Numbered from the stretch's first letter, positions 20,104-29,073 are shown. The stretch is DNA of 64,000 nucleotides from Lacticaseibacillus kribbianus (GCF_020180945.1 NZ_JAIPUL010000001.1:868001-932000); one strand, 5' to 3'. The notes: generated by a model from the sequence alone, not told the origin. Numbers and translations are program-made.

Positions 20104-20661
20104 ATGTTCATTGAAACCCCGCAGCCGACCGGCCGGATTCTGTCCAGTCGTGAGGTCTACACCGGTCCCATCTTCTCCGTCGTCAAGCAGACCATCGACA
20201 CGCCGGACGGGCTGCGCGTGACGCGCGACCTGATCCGCCACGCCCAGGCCGTCGCGCTTTTGGCCATCACGCCGGACGACCGGGTGCTGGTCAACCGCGA
20301 GTATCGCGTCGGCGTTAACCGCGAAGCCTTCGCGCTGCCGGCCGGCCTGATCAACGCCGGCGAGGACGTGCTGACCGCCGCAGCGCGCGAGCTGACCGAG
20401 GAAACCGGCTTTGTGCCCGGCGCGCTCACCGAGATGTGCGCCGTGCACTCCAGCGAGGGCATGACCGACGAGCTGGTGCACCTGGTGCTCGCCCGCATCG
20501 ACCCGGCGGAAACCACGGCCAAGCACTTCGACCAAGACGAGTTCGTCCAAAGCGCGCTGGTGCCGCTGGATGAGGTCGTCGCGGCGGTCAAGGCCGGCCA
20601 GATCACCTCCGCCCAAAGCGTCAGCGCCCTCGGCTACTACCTCGCCTTCGTCCGTCACTAA
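20104..20661 (+). CDS. NUDIX hydrolase, ADP-ribose pyrophosphatase type
   Basis: A 185-residue Nudix enzyme. The full Nudix box runs from G81 (GLINAGEDVLTAAARELTEE) through T101-G102-F103, giving the GX5EX7REUXEEXGU pattern. The preceding VLVNREYRVGVNREAFALPAG fits ADP-ribose/nucleoside-diphosphate-sugar pyrophosphatases (NudF-like), which hydrolyse ADP-ribose to AMP and ribose-5-phosphate. Substrate identity is inferred from family similarity only. It is first gene of a short operon with a HAD phosphatase, with GGAGG upstream of ATG 20104. Confidence 0.9.
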   Translation: MFIETPQPTGRILSSREVYTGPIFSVVKQTIDTPDGLRVTRDLIRHAQAVALLAITPDDRVLVNREYRVGVNREAFALPAGLINAGEDVLTAAARELTEETGFVPGALTEMCAVHSSEGMTDELVHLVLARIDPAETTAKHFDQDEFVQSALVPLDEVVAAVKAGQITSAQSVSALGYYLAFVRH

Positions 20662-20679
20662 CCCAGATTGGAGCTCGTT

Positions 20680-21483
20680 TTGCAAAACATCAAATTCATC
20701 GCCACCGACATGGACCACACGCTGTTGACCGAGGCCGGGGCGCTGCCGCCGCACTTTGAGGACTACCTGGACCGCCTGGAGGCTTTGGGCATCCAGTTCG
20801 CCATCGCGTCGGGCCGGCCGCTGTACACGCTGCGCAACCTTTTTCCCCGCCACAAGGATCGCCTGACGCTGATCGCCGACAACGGCGCCGTCGTGGCGCA
20901 CCGCGGCCAGATTCTGGACAAAACGCTGATGCCGACCGCAGACTACCAGGAGATTGCTCAGTTCGTGGCGGCCAACACCGACGGCCGACCGCTGGTGTGC
21001 GGCCTCGACGCGGCGATTGCGGCCGAATCCGACCGGCAGTACGACGCGGTCTACCGCGAGTTCTACCACAACCTCGACTTTGTGCCCGACCCGGCCGCGT
21101 GGACGGGCGAGGCGAACAAGGTGACCATCTACCTGCCCAAGGGCGACGCGCAGGAGACCTTTGCCGCCCAGATCGCGCCGAGGTACGGAGCGCGCTTTTC
21201 CGCTGCCGTGTCCGGCCCGGTCTGGATCGACATCATGATGAAGGGCGTCAACAAGGGCACCGCGATTCAGGCCATTGGCGAGAAGCTCGGCATCGCGACG
21301 GCCGACATGATGGCCTTCGGGGACACCTTCAACGATGCGGAGATGCTGGCCACCGTCGGTCACGGCTACCTGGTGGCCAACGCCGCGCCGGGCATGGAAC
21401 AGTACGCCAAGTACCGCACCGCCAGCAACGCGGAGTACGGCGTGCTGCAGGTGCTCGACCAGGTCATCGCGGCCCACCAATAG
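20680..21483 (+). CDS. Cof-type HAD-IIB hydrolase
   Basis: A 267-residue haloacid-dehalogenase phosphatase of the Cof/YidA type, acting on small phosphorylated sugars or cofactors such as FMN or PLP. The nucleophile motif is DMDHTLL (D10, D12), motif II is in AIASGRP, and motifs III/IV lie in KGTAIQ and AFGDTFNDAEML near the C-terminus. Start TTG 20680 is preferred over TTG 20668 because GGAG (20670-20673) lies six bases before it. It follows the NUDIX gene by 18 bases, suggesting joint turnover of nucleotide or sugar phosphates; this is inference. Confidence 0.9.
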   Translation: MQNIKFIATDMDHTLLTEAGALPPHFEDYLDRLEALGIQFAIASGRPLYTLRNLFPRHKDRLTLIADNGAVVAHRGQILDKTLMPTADYQEIAQFVAANTDGRPLVCGLDAAIAAESDRQYDAVYREFYHNLDFVPDPAAWTGEANKVTIYLPKGDAQETFAAQIAPRYGARFSAAVSGPVWIDIMMKGVNKGTAIQAIGEKLGIATADMMAFGDTFNDAEMLATVGHGYLVANAAPGMEQYAKYRTASNAEYGVLQVLDQVIAAHQ

Positions 21484-21494
21484 GAGGCAATCGC

Positions 21495-22028
21495 ATGGAG
21501 CTTCACAACGTCAGCATCCAACTTGCCGACTACACCGAGTACAACCTGTACATGATCCGCCACAGCCACAACTGGCTGGTGCAGGTCGCCAATTACGCAG
21601 GTCCGGTGCTGGGCGTGCTACTGCTGGCCTTCGCTGGCCTGTTCGCGTGGCAGGGGCGCCTGGCAGAGGCCGCACTCTACCTAGTGCTGGCCGTCCTGCT
21701 GCTTCTGGTCACCCTGCACGTGGCCCTGCGTTGGCAGGCGCGCCGCGAGTTTCGCGCAACCAAAAACGCCGCGATGTTCGAGTCCCGCGACCTCGTGATC
21801 GACGACACGGGCATCACCGTGACGTCGGCGCACGCGACCAGCCACGCCGACTGGGCGAGCTTCCTGAGCGTGGGCGAAACCGACCGCGTCTTCGTGCTGC
21901 TGGTCGCCAAACGGATGGCGCAGCTACTGCCAAAGGCCGACCTCGACGCGGCGCAGCTGACCGAGCTGCGCGCGCTTTTCACCGCCCACGTGGCGGACGT
22001 CAAGCTGATGAATGAGGGGGTGGCGTGA
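21495..22028 (+). CDS. YcxB-like membrane protein
   Basis: A 177-residue protein with a short cytosolic head (residues 1-30, containing DYTEYNLYMIRHS), two adjacent membrane helices (about 37-80) and a C-terminal cytosolic domain with an ESRDLVIDDTGITV...DWASFLSVGETDRVFVL pattern typical of YcxB-like proteins. The function of the family is unknown. ATG 21495 has TAGGAGG upstream, and its stop overlaps the start of the next gene. Confidence 0.75.
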   Translation: MELHNVSIQLADYTEYNLYMIRHSHNWLVQVANYAGPVLGVLLLAFAGLFAWQGRLAEAALYLVLAVLLLLVTLHVALRWQARREFRATKNAAMFESRDLVIDDTGITVTSAHATSHADWASFLSVGETDRVFVLLVAKRMAQLLPKADLDAAQLTELRALFTAHVADVKLMNEGVA

Positions 22029-22876
22029 TGCAAGACCTGACAATCAGCCCACTGCAGGGGCTGCCGACCCTGGTTGCCGGCCAGGCGGTGTTTGCGGCGC
22101 TGAAAAAGCAGGGGGCCCAGGGCTTCTTAGTCGCAGACGCCGCGCCGCTGGCCGTGGTGGTCACGTGGCGCAGCCGCCGGCACCCAAAGCTCTTGCGCTT
22201 CACCTGCGCCTGCACCAAGGCCGGGCTTGCGACCCCGCCCGCGGCGCTGGCCGACGCGGTGGTCAGCACCGCGATTGCCGCCGCCAAGGCCTTTCGCGCC
22301 GCGGGCATTCTGCTGACCGCGACGGCGGCGACGCCGCTGATCGGCGACATGGTGTCCCGCGGCCTGCGCCGCATCGCGACCGTCTACCAGCCGCGGCTGA
22401 GCCTCGCCCAGGTGGCGGTGCCAAGCCACGCGCTGCCGGCCGGTGCCGCGCTGCTGTCGGCGACGGGCCTCGCCCAGTCGCCCGCTGTGCTGGCGGCGCT
22501 GCGCGAGCGGGCGCAGGCGGCCTACGCTGCACAGCACCCGCTGGACCCGGTGAACCCCGCGGCCGTGGCGGCGCTGTCGCCCAAGCTGGCAGACCTTGTG
22601 CCGGACATTCCCGTTGCGCTGCACCGCGGCGACGAGCTCCTGGCCTTTTGCCTCGTGCACCCGGTCAACGCCGACACGGCGAAGCTTGGGCTGACCTGGG
22701 CTGCCGACCCCGCCGACCTGACCGCGCTGGCCGAGCAGACCCTGAGCACCCTGGCCAGCAGCTTTGGCTGGCTGACCGGCGCGGTGTCAGACCTCGATCC
22801 GGCCGCAGTGCAGGTCGCCCGCATGCTGAACCAGCCGCTGGCGCCAGAGGTGGCCAAGTACGTGATGCTGTTCTAG
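22028..22876 (+). CDS. Protein of unknown function, possibly two GNAT-like halves
   Basis: A 282-residue soluble protein with no membrane segment. I do not recognise its family. It appears to have two related halves: an N-terminal part with hydrophobic strands (AVVVTW, LLRFTCAC) and a C-terminal part containing DELLAFCLVHPVNADTAKLG and ending VAKYVMLF. The spacing of strands and helices is reminiscent of a degenerate GNAT tandem, but no acetyl-CoA signature is visible. ATG 22028 is preferred to GTG 22025 because GAGGGGG lies seven bases before it. It is the last gene of the NUDIX operon, overlapping the YcxB stop. Confidence 0.7.
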   Translation: MQDLTISPLQGLPTLVAGQAVFAALKKQGAQGFLVADAAPLAVVVTWRSRRHPKLLRFTCACTKAGLATPPAALADAVVSTAIAAAKAFRAAGILLTATAATPLIGDMVSRGLRRIATVYQPRLSLAQVAVPSHALPAGAALLSATGLAQSPAVLAALRERAQAAYAAQHPLDPVNPAAVAALSPKLADLVPDIPVALHRGDELLAFCLVHPVNADTAKLGLTWAADPADLTALAEQTLSTLASSFGWLTGAVSDLDPAAVQVARMLNQPLAPEVAKYVMLF

Positions 22877-22889
22877 ACTGTAGCCAAAA

Positions 22890-22925
22890 GGCGGCGGTCC
22901 TCCTAGTCCGGAGGGCCGCCGTCTT
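22890..22925 (+). terminator. Terminator of the NUDIX operon
   Basis: GGCGGCGGTCCTCC pairs with GGAGGGCCGCC around a short loop, followed by GTCTTTT. It lies between convergent genes. Confidence 0.85.
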
Positions 22926-22932
22926 TTCGCGC

Positions 22933-23415
22933 TCAGCGCTGCATAATGATTTCGTCCAGCGGACCGTAAGGGGTGGCGGTGCGCACCCGTTCGCCGGTGC
23001 AGGCGAAGCCGCGTCCGGTGTACAGCCGCTGCGCGTTGGCGTTGGCCTCAAGCACCACTAGGTACACGGTGGGCTGTGTCAGCCGGGCCAGCGCCGCGTC
23101 GAGCAGCCGGCCACCGACACCCTGGCCCTGGTAGGCCGGCAGCACATACAGCGAGTAGACCTCGCCCTGACCGGCGCGCTCGGGCCGCCGCGCCGGGCCG
23201 TACGCGCAGACGCCGACGGTTTCACCCCGCGCCGTTTTGGCCAAAAAGGTGGTGGCGACACGCCGTTCGGGGTGCCACGTCGCCGCGGTCAGGCTGGCGA
23301 GGTAGGCGGCGGGCACCATGCCGCGGTACGCCGCGCGCCAGGTGGTCAGGTAGACGGCGGCCACCGCGGCGAAGTCGTCGTCAACGCTCGCAGGAACAAT
23401 TCGGATGTCGGTCAT
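22933..23415 (-). CDS. GNAT family N-acetyltransferase
   Basis: A 160-residue acetyltransferase. Acetyl-CoA motif A is SLYVLPAYQGQGVGGRLLDA (Q/RxxGxG/A), preceded by VGVCAYG and followed by VYLVVLEANANAQRLYTGRGF, a standard GNAT core. The substrate is unknown. ATG 23415 begins MTDIRIVPA, matching the usual N-terminal strand; an in-frame ATG ten codons upstream is possible. It is divergent from the DUF2785 gene. Confidence 0.85.
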   Translation of the reverse strand: MTDIRIVPASVDDDFAAVAAVYLTTWRAAYRGMVPAAYLASLTAATWHPERRVATTFLAKTARGETVGVCAYGPARRPERAGQGEVYSLYVLPAYQGQGVGGRLLDAALARLTQPTVYLVVLEANANAQRLYTGRGFACTGERVRTATPYGPLDEIIMQR

Positions 23416-23445
23416 GAGACTCACTTCTTTCTTTATTAGAGACAT

Positions 23446-23451
23446 TATAAT
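23446..23451 (+). promoter_or_regulatory. -10 element upstream of the DUF2785 gene
   Basis: TATAAT in an AT-rich strip between divergent genes. Transcription would start near 23458, after the in-frame ATG at 23455, which supports the later ATG at 23512 as the true start. Confidence 0.55.
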
Positions 23452-23511
23452 ACAATGACAACTGAACGGGTACCTGACGCGGCAGCAGGCCCGACGAATG
23501 GGGGACGTCAC

Positions 23512-24342
23512 ATGGACATCAACGAGCGCAACCTGCGCAAGCTCAGCACAAGGCCGGATCCGCTGCACTTCACGCCGCGGCAGGTCGACTGGCTGCTCGA
23601 TCACATCGGCGACTTGGACGGCGCGGTGCGCGACGACCTCGTGTCCCAGCTTTTGGCTCGCGGCTTTGTCGCCGGCGGTTTCACCCAGGAACAAAAGCAG
23701 GCCATCGCGGCGCGGGTCACGGCGGGCAATGGGCTGTTCGCCGGCATCGCCGAGCCGGTCGGCGATCGCGTGTTCACGCGCACCTTCACCGCGCTATTGG
23801 GGCAGCTGTTGCTGAGCACAGACCGCACCGAACCCTTTTTGACCACCGCGCAGCGCGAGATCTGGCTGACCTGGGCGCTGCGCTACCTGCAGACCGAGCA
23901 GGACTGGCGGGCGTTCGTGCCCGGTCACGGCTGGGCGCACGGCATCGCGCACGGCAGCGACCTGCTGGCGGCGGCGGTTGCGGTACCGACCAGCGGCGAG
24001 GCCTACGCCAAGGCGGCACTGCTGGCCGTCACCGACGTTTTGGACCGCCTCACCACGCCCTTTGAGGCCGACGAGGAGGAGCGCCTGGCGATGGTCGTGC
24101 TGCAGGCCGCCGCGGCGCACCCGGAGGGGGTGCGCCAGTACCTGATCCGCACCGATGCGGCGCGCTGGGAGGCACAGGCGGCCGGACCAGACCCCGAGCC
24201 GTACTACCGGCTGGCGGCGTGGCAGCGCATCCTGAAGACGCTGTACTTCCTAAGTAACCCGCTGCGAGAGACGGTGACCCCGCTGATTCGCCGCTACTAC
24301 AAAGCGTCCGGCTACCCGGATGCGCTGGAGGCCCCATCATGA
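23512..24342 (+). CDS. DUF2785 domain-containing protein
   Basis: A 276-residue, mostly helical soluble protein. The pattern of an N-terminal helical repeat, the central WALRYLQTEQDWRAFVPGHGWAHGIAHGSDLL with its conserved His/Asp cluster (GHGWAHxxAHGSD), and the C-terminal helices match DUF2785. Biochemical function is unknown; the His-Asp cluster could bind metal, but this is speculation. Start ATG 23512 follows GGGGGAC. The last codons overlap the next GNAT gene, so the two are probably co-translated. Confidence 0.8.
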   Translation: MDINERNLRKLSTRPDPLHFTPRQVDWLLDHIGDLDGAVRDDLVSQLLARGFVAGGFTQEQKQAIAARVTAGNGLFAGIAEPVGDRVFTRTFTALLGQLLLSTDRTEPFLTTAQREIWLTWALRYLQTEQDWRAFVPGHGWAHGIAHGSDLLAAAVAVPTSGEAYAKAALLAVTDVLDRLTTPFEADEEERLAMVVLQAAAAHPEGVRQYLIRTDAARWEAQAAGPDPEPYYRLAAWQRILKTLYFLSNPLRETVTPLIRRYYKASGYPDALEAPS

Positions 24343-24818
24343 ACCTGATTTTTGCCCCGCTGACGCAGGCGAACGCGCTGCGCATCGCCGATGACTGGCA
24401 CTATCCGGCGCCTTACGATTTTTACGACATGACCGCCGACCCGGAGGACTACGCCGAGCTGATCGACCCGGCCGCCCGCGGCGACCAGTACTTTCAGGTC
24501 ACCGACGAGCGGGGCGCCCTGATCGGCTTCTACGCGGTGATGCCGACTGCGACGCCCGGCGTGCTTGAACTCGGGCTGGGCATGGCGCCGGCGCGCACCG
24601 GTCACGGCGACGGCGGCCGCTTCCTGGCGGCGGTGCTGGCGGATGCTCGCAGCAAGTCCGCCTGTCGCGAGATTCTGCTGGACGTCGCCGCGTTCAACAC
24701 TCGCGCGCAAAAGGTTTACGCGCGGGCCGGCTTCACCATTGTCCGAACACACGTTCAAGAAACGAACGGCGGGGCGTATCCATTCATCGAGATGCGGGCT
24801 GCGTTCGGCGACGACTAG
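24339..24818 (+). CDS. GNAT family N-acetyltransferase
   Basis: A 159-residue acetyltransferase. The acetyl-CoA loop is MAPARTGHGDGGRFLAAVL, followed by CREILLDVAAFNTRAQKVYARAGF, a canonical GNAT C-terminal core. Overlap ATGA with the DUF2785 gene indicates a two-gene unit. The substrate is unknown. The gene is the last supportable CDS before a 1-kb gap. Confidence 0.85.
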   Translation: MNLIFAPLTQANALRIADDWHYPAPYDFYDMTADPEDYAELIDPAARGDQYFQVTDERGALIGFYAVMPTATPGVLELGLGMAPARTGHGDGGRFLAAVLADARSKSACREILLDVAAFNTRAQKVYARAGFTIVRTHVQETNGGAYPFIEMRAAFGDD

Positions 24819-25883
24819 GCACTGCCAGACTTGCACGTTCACCCGGAGCAGCCTGGGCCTCGGCGTGCACCTGGATTACGACTGGGAGTGCAATGCGACG
24901 CGATTGCAGCCGTGCGCGCACAGCCGACCAGTCGAGATCTGAAAACGTCGCGCGATGCCAAATTCGGTTGGGTTCATGCCTACCATAACCGTGAATAACC
25001 GTGAATCGAAAGCTGACTGCAGCACCGGCACCGCAATCGACGGCCACGCCAGCGCAGAAGCCGCGCGTGCTCGCGCACAGCACAATCAAAAGTGGCACGG
25101 TAACGCGTGGATACGCCCAAATTGACGCCCGAGCGGCCTGATCCAGCGCAGAACGTCAACACCGATGGCCAGCATTGCGGCACCGGGGTCGTCGCCATCG
25201 GTAGACGGATTCTTGCACGCACAAGAGGGGGGACGACCGGCAATAAGTTGCCCAGTTTTCGCCTTCTTTTTAGTTAACATAATACATATTATACGAAGTA
25301 ACGTAATCGGACGAATTGAAGGGCGAATCAGCCTGCTGCTGCGCATGCTGCCGTCGCGCCGCAATCATCAATCGCTCGCCAAGCCAATCAGTCCGCTTTG
25401 CCTTCGTCGTGGCTTCAAATCCTCCAGCCGCTCATCCAGTTCTTCCGTCAGTCTTCGGCTGACGCCGCATGGTCACTCGCACGACTGGCGACGCTCATCT
25501 GAAACCAAGCACCAACTGTCGTGATGCTCTCGGTGCTTCTTGCGCTGACAGCGGCCTGTGCGACACGTTGACCATCTCTTTGCCATGACCAGTTCATCTC
25601 GACACTCAGGCGCGACTCTCAGCACCGGCATCGATCAGCGGCTCGAATCCTGTGAACTTGCGCCAGCCACACATGGTTACGGCCGGTGCTGATCACGCGT
25701 TCCTCGCTGATTGGCTTCGCCGGCGCGGCGCGTCACCGATCGTTGAGCTAGCCAGACGCTCCAGCCACACGCAAAAAGCTCGCTTCAGACGCTGTGGCGG
25801 CGTCCGAAACAAGCTTTTGCTGACGATTAGCGGTTTGCCGCTGCCTTGCGCACCAAGCATTAGGTTGTGCGCGGCCGATTGTC
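24819..25883. other. Gene-free region of about 1 kb with atypical composition
   Basis: No ORF here has a ribosome binding site plus a recognisable product, and all frames are interrupted frequently. The composition is visibly less GC-rich than the flanks, with a sharp AT island at about 25260-25310. Small features seen are a direct repeat AACCGTGAAT twice near 24990 and a tetraloop hairpin (TTCG) near 25455. It may be eroded coding DNA or an old insertion scar. No tRNA or known RNA was recognised. Confidence 0.5.
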
Positions 25884-26969
25884 TCAGTCGACCGAGGAGA
25901 AGCTGGCGATGGTGTCGGCGTCCAGTCGGCGCAGCAGCTCATTGACCAGCTGCGTGGAGGCCTGGAAGTCTGCCAGCGCCGTGAAGTTGAAGGCGGTGTG
26001 CTCGTAGCGCACCGGAAGGCCGACGACGATGGTCGGAATGCCCTTCCAGTAGCCGATGGCCGCCCCATCCTGTCCCCCGCCGGTGCGGACCGCGCGGGTG
26101 TACGGCAGGTGCAGCTCGTCGGCCAGGTCGGCGGTGAACTGCTGGAACTGCGGGTTGGCGATGTAGGTGGTGTCAAGGTCGCGCAGCATCGGGCCGCCCT
26201 TCATCCGGGTCTGGCTCAGCCAGTCGGGCTCGAAGGTGTCGTCGGCCGGCACGCCTTCGTAGACGATGGCGAGGTCCGACTCGACCTTGCGCGCCGTCAC
26301 GTAGGCGCCGCGCAGGCCGACCTCCTCTTGGGTCGAGAGGCCCGCAACCACGTCGACGTTCAGGTTTTCGCCGTCAAGCGTCGCCAGGGTGTCGATCATC
26401 GCGGCGGTGCCAATGCGGTCGTCGAAGGCCTTGCCGAAAAACATCCCGTGCGCGGCGTCGTACTGGCAGTCCACCGCCGGCACGATCGGGCAGCCAGTGT
26501 CGACCGCGAAGTCATTGATGGTTTCTTCGCGGCTGGTGCTGCCGATGTCGACGGACATCTCAGCAATCTGCGGCACCGCGTTGCGCTCCGCGGCGGTCAT
26601 GAAGTGCGGCGGCTTGGTCGCCACGACGCCGGGAATGTACTCGCCGCGCTTGTTGCGCACCATCACGCTCATCGCCGGCACGTTGGTCGGCACGAATCCG
26701 CCGAGGGTGACGAACTTCAAAAGGCCGCTCGGGCGCACGGCCTGCACCAGCAGGCCGACCTCGTCGGCGTGGGCGTCGAGCTGAACCACCGGCAGTTTGC
26801 CGGTGTTGCCCTTGCGACGGGTGATCGCGTTGAACATGCCGTCGATGGTGGTGTCGCCGTAGTCCTTCACGGCGTCGCGGTACAGCCGAATCACGGGCTG
26901 CTCGAAACCTGACGGGCCGAACGCGTTGGACAGGTCTTTGATGAGCTGAATCTGCTTCGTGGTATCCAT
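25884..26969 (-). CDS. M42 family metallopeptidase (glutamyl aminopeptidase-like)
   Basis: A 361-residue cytosolic di-metal aminopeptidase of the M42/PepA-FrvX family, which trims peptides from the N-terminus and in lactic acid bacteria typically prefers acidic residues. Metal ligands and catalytic residues are in QLDAHADEVGLLV, GKAFDDRIGTAAM, GLSTQEEVGLRGA and the C-terminal YEHTAFN. Start ATG 26969 is supported by GGGGAGA; the frame upstream of it (with proline/serine-rich sequence) overlaps the ppaC gene antisense and is spurious. Exact specificity is inferred. Confidence 0.92.
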   Translation of the reverse strand: MDTTKQIQLIKDLSNAFGPSGFEQPVIRLYRDAVKDYGDTTIDGMFNAITRRKGNTGKLPVVQLDAHADEVGLLVQAVRPSGLLKFVTLGGFVPTNVPAMSVMVRNKRGEYIPGVVATKPPHFMTAAERNAVPQIAEMSVDIGSTSREETINDFAVDTGCPIVPAVDCQYDAAHGMFFGKAFDDRIGTAAMIDTLATLDGENLNVDVVAGLSTQEEVGLRGAYVTARKVESDLAIVYEGVPADDTFEPDWLSQTRMKGGPMLRDLDTTYIANPQFQQFTADLADELHLPYTRAVRTGGGQDGAAIGYWKGIPTIVVGLPVRYEHTAFNFTALADFQASTQLVNELLRRLDADTIASFSSVD

Positions 26970-26988
26970 GGAATCTCCCCTTTTTTCA

Positions 26989-27010
26989 CAAAAAGCCCGT
27001 CTCCGGGCTT
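26989..27010 (-). terminator. Terminator of ppaC
   Basis: Minus-strand stem AAGCCCGG / CGGGCTT with a short loop and following T-run (A-run at 26989-26994 on the plus strand), 6 bases beyond the ppaC stop. Confidence 0.85.
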
Positions 27011-27015
27011 CCTTG

Positions 27016-27948
27016 CTACGCTTCGTAGGCTGCCTGCAGTGGCGGCACAACCTGCTTCTTGCGGGACACGACGCCGGGCAGTGCCAGGCGGTGATCCGCG
27101 TCGAACTTGACCCCGAAGGCGGCCTCGAGCTTGTCGAGGTCGGCGCCAAAGGCCAGGCCCAGGGAGTTGGAGTTCAGGATGTCGGTGGCAATCAGGACGA
27201 AGGTGTCGTAGCCGTTCTTCTCGGCCTCGGCCTTCAACGTCGCCTCGATGGCGCCTTGGCGCGCCTCGATCTCGCCGAGGTCCACGACGTTGACCTGGCC
27301 GATGCGGACGGTCTTGCCCGCCATGGTGAAGCTCTTGGCGTCGCCTTCGACGATGTCGAGGTCGGACTTGGCGGCCAGGTTGGTGCCGGCCTTGAGCATC
27401 GCCAGGCCGTACTGCTCCAGGTCGATGCCGGCGAGCTTGGCAAGCTCAGGCAGCACGCGGCGCTCGAGGTCGGTCGTGGTTGGGCTCTTCAAAAGCAAGG
27501 TGTCGGAGATGATGCCGCTGGCCATCAGCCCGGCGAGCTGCGCGGAAATGGTGAAGCCGTGCTCCTGGAACATCTCGTAGATGATCGAGTTGGTGCTGCC
27601 GACCGGCTCTGCACGGTAGAACAGCGGTGCCGCGGTGTTGAAGTTGGCGATGCGGTGGTGGTCCACCACGGCCGTGACGGTAACGTCCGCGATGTCTTCA
27701 ACGCTTTGCTGCGGCTCGTTGTGGTCGACCAGCATCACGGTGTCCGTCTCGGTGGCCGCGGTCTTGATCACGCGCGGTGCCGGCTGCTTGAAGTAGTCCA
27801 GGACGAACTTGGTCTCGTCGTTGGGCTCGCCCAAAGCCACCGCCTCGACGTCCGGGTTGCCGAGCTGGCGCTGGAACTCAGCGAAGCTCAGGGCGCTGGT
27901 CAGCGCGTCGGTGTCGGGGTTTTGGTGGCCAAAAATCAATGTCGTCAT
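27016..27948 (-). CDS. ppaC: Manganese-dependent inorganic pyrophosphatase
   Basis: Family II (DHH) pyrophosphatase of 310 residues, hydrolysing PPi to drive biosynthetic reactions. Metal-binding motifs are FGHQNPDTDAL at the N-terminus, MLVDHNEP, and DHHRIANF (the DHH motif). The C-terminal DHHA2 domain ends in SRKKQVVPPL. It starts at ATG 27948 with GGGAGA upstream. It is monocistronic, with its own terminator. Confidence 0.97.
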   Translation of the reverse strand: MTTLIFGHQNPDTDALTSALSFAEFQRQLGNPDVEAVALGEPNDETKFVLDYFKQPAPRVIKTAATETDTVMLVDHNEPQQSVEDIADVTVTAVVDHHRIANFNTAAPLFYRAEPVGSTNSIIYEMFQEHGFTISAQLAGLMASGIISDTLLLKSPTTTDLERRVLPELAKLAGIDLEQYGLAMLKAGTNLAAKSDLDIVEGDAKSFTMAGKTVRIGQVNVVDLGEIEARQGAIEATLKAEAEKNGYDTFVLIATDILNSNSLGLAFGADLDKLEAAFGVKFDADHRLALPGVVSRKKQVVPPLQAAYEA

Positions 27949-27976
27949 GATTGAATCTCCCTTGTGGTATCAGTTT

Positions 27977-28948
27977 TTACTCATTCAGTTTAACACGGTT
28001 CTCCGCCACCCGCGACAGGTAATCCTTCTCATCAAGGTAGCGGTCAAAGCCCTCGAGGAACTGCGCGACGCGCGGAATCTCGTCTTTGCCCTTGCGGTAG
28101 ACGAAGGCCAGCTCGAACGTGATGGCCGGGTCGAAAGCCACGGCATGGGCGTGGATCTGCTCCTGGTGGGCCTGGTAAAAGGAGTTCGGCAGCGCCGTGT
28201 TCACCCCGGTACGGTTCAAAAACTGGGTGATCTGGTACGGCGTGGTGAACTGCGCGACGCACTGCGGGTAGTCCACCATCTGGTTCTTGTAGGCCTCCTT
28301 GAGGATGTGGCTCAGAAAGTAGCTCTCCGGGTACGTGACCCACGGGTTTTCGATGGTGTCGTTGAAGTGCACGCGCTTGCGCTTGGCGAGCTTCTCGCTG
28401 TGGTGCAGGAATAGGAGCTGCTCCTCGACGATGCGCCGCGATTCGTACGGCTTCCAGTTCTTGATCGTGTCGTCCGGCAGGTACATGATCGCCAGGTCGA
28501 TCTGGTTGTTTTCGAGGTGCTCCCAGATATCGTGGCGCGTCATGTTGAGCAGCACCACCTCGACGTCCGGGTTGTCCAGGTAGTACTCGGAGATGAAGCC
28601 GGTGAAGGCCGAGTCCTCGACGGACGCCAACAGCCCGACGCGAATCGTCCCGGTGTTGGCGTTGCTGGCCTGCTGAATCTCGTCGGTCGCGCGGTTGAGC
28701 ACGTCGTAGATGTCGTGGGTGGCGCTGAGCATGGTGCGCCCGGCGTCGCTCAGGTGCAGCTTCTTGCCGACCGAGTAGAACAGTGGGGCCCCAACCGTCC
28801 GCTCCAGCTTTTTGATCTGCTGGGTCAAGGCGGGCTGGGTGATGCCCAGAAGCTGCGCCGCCTGGGTGTAGTTCATGGTCTCGGCAAGCTGGAGGAAATA
28901 CGACAGTGTCTTGGAGGAAAAAATGCTGTCCTGCTTAGTCTTCATCAT
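27977..28948 (-). CDS. LysR family transcriptional regulator
   Basis: A 323-residue LysR protein. The helix-turn-helix spans about residues 12-70 (AETMNYTQAAQLLGITQPAL, QQIKKLERTVGAPLF). The effector-binding domain begins near residue 100 with GTIRVGLLASVEDSAF. The target genes and inducer are unknown. It lies immediately downstream of pflA but behind a strong terminator, so it probably has its own promoter in the AT-rich strip at 28985-29015. ATG 28948 or the adjacent ATG 28945 could be the start (AGAGGG upstream). Confidence 0.88.
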   Translation of the reverse strand: MMKTKQDSIFSSKTLSYFLQLAETMNYTQAAQLLGITQPALTQQIKKLERTVGAPLFYSVGKKLHLSDAGRTMLSATHDIYDVLNRATDEIQQASNANTGTIRVGLLASVEDSAFTGFISEYYLDNPDVEVVLLNMTRHDIWEHLENNQIDLAIMYLPDDTIKNWKPYESRRIVEEQLLFLHHSEKLAKRKRVHFNDTIENPWVTYPESYFLSHILKEAYKNQMVDYPQCVAQFTTPYQITQFLNRTGVNTALPNSFYQAHQEQIHAHAVAFDPAITFELAFVYRKGKDEIPRVAQFLEGFDRYLDEKDYLSRVAENRVKLNE

Positions 28949-29015
28949 TGAGCCCTCTTCTCACGCGCGACTCGCGCTTTTTTAACGTAACGTCTGACTT
29001 AATAATAAGATAACG

Positions 29016-29049
29016 AAAAAGAAGACGCAACTAATTTCTGCATCTTCTT
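29016..29049 (-). terminator. Terminator of the pfl operon
   Basis: Minus-strand stem AAGAAGATGCA / TGCGTCTTCTT with a nine-base loop, one G-T pair, and a TTTTTC tail, 25 bases after the pflA stop. Confidence 0.85.
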
Positions 29050-29073
29050 ATCGTATCTAAAAGTTGGAGGGGC

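Noticed and set aside
25290-25299. TATACGAAGT, identical to part of a loxP arm
   Set aside because: Only a ten-base half-site match; no complementary arm at the correct spacing and no recombinase nearby. Probably chance in the AT island.
25086-25364. Minus-strand ORF of 92 codons in the 1-kb gap
   Set aside because: No ribosome binding site and no resemblance to a protein family; it ends shortly after the AT island.
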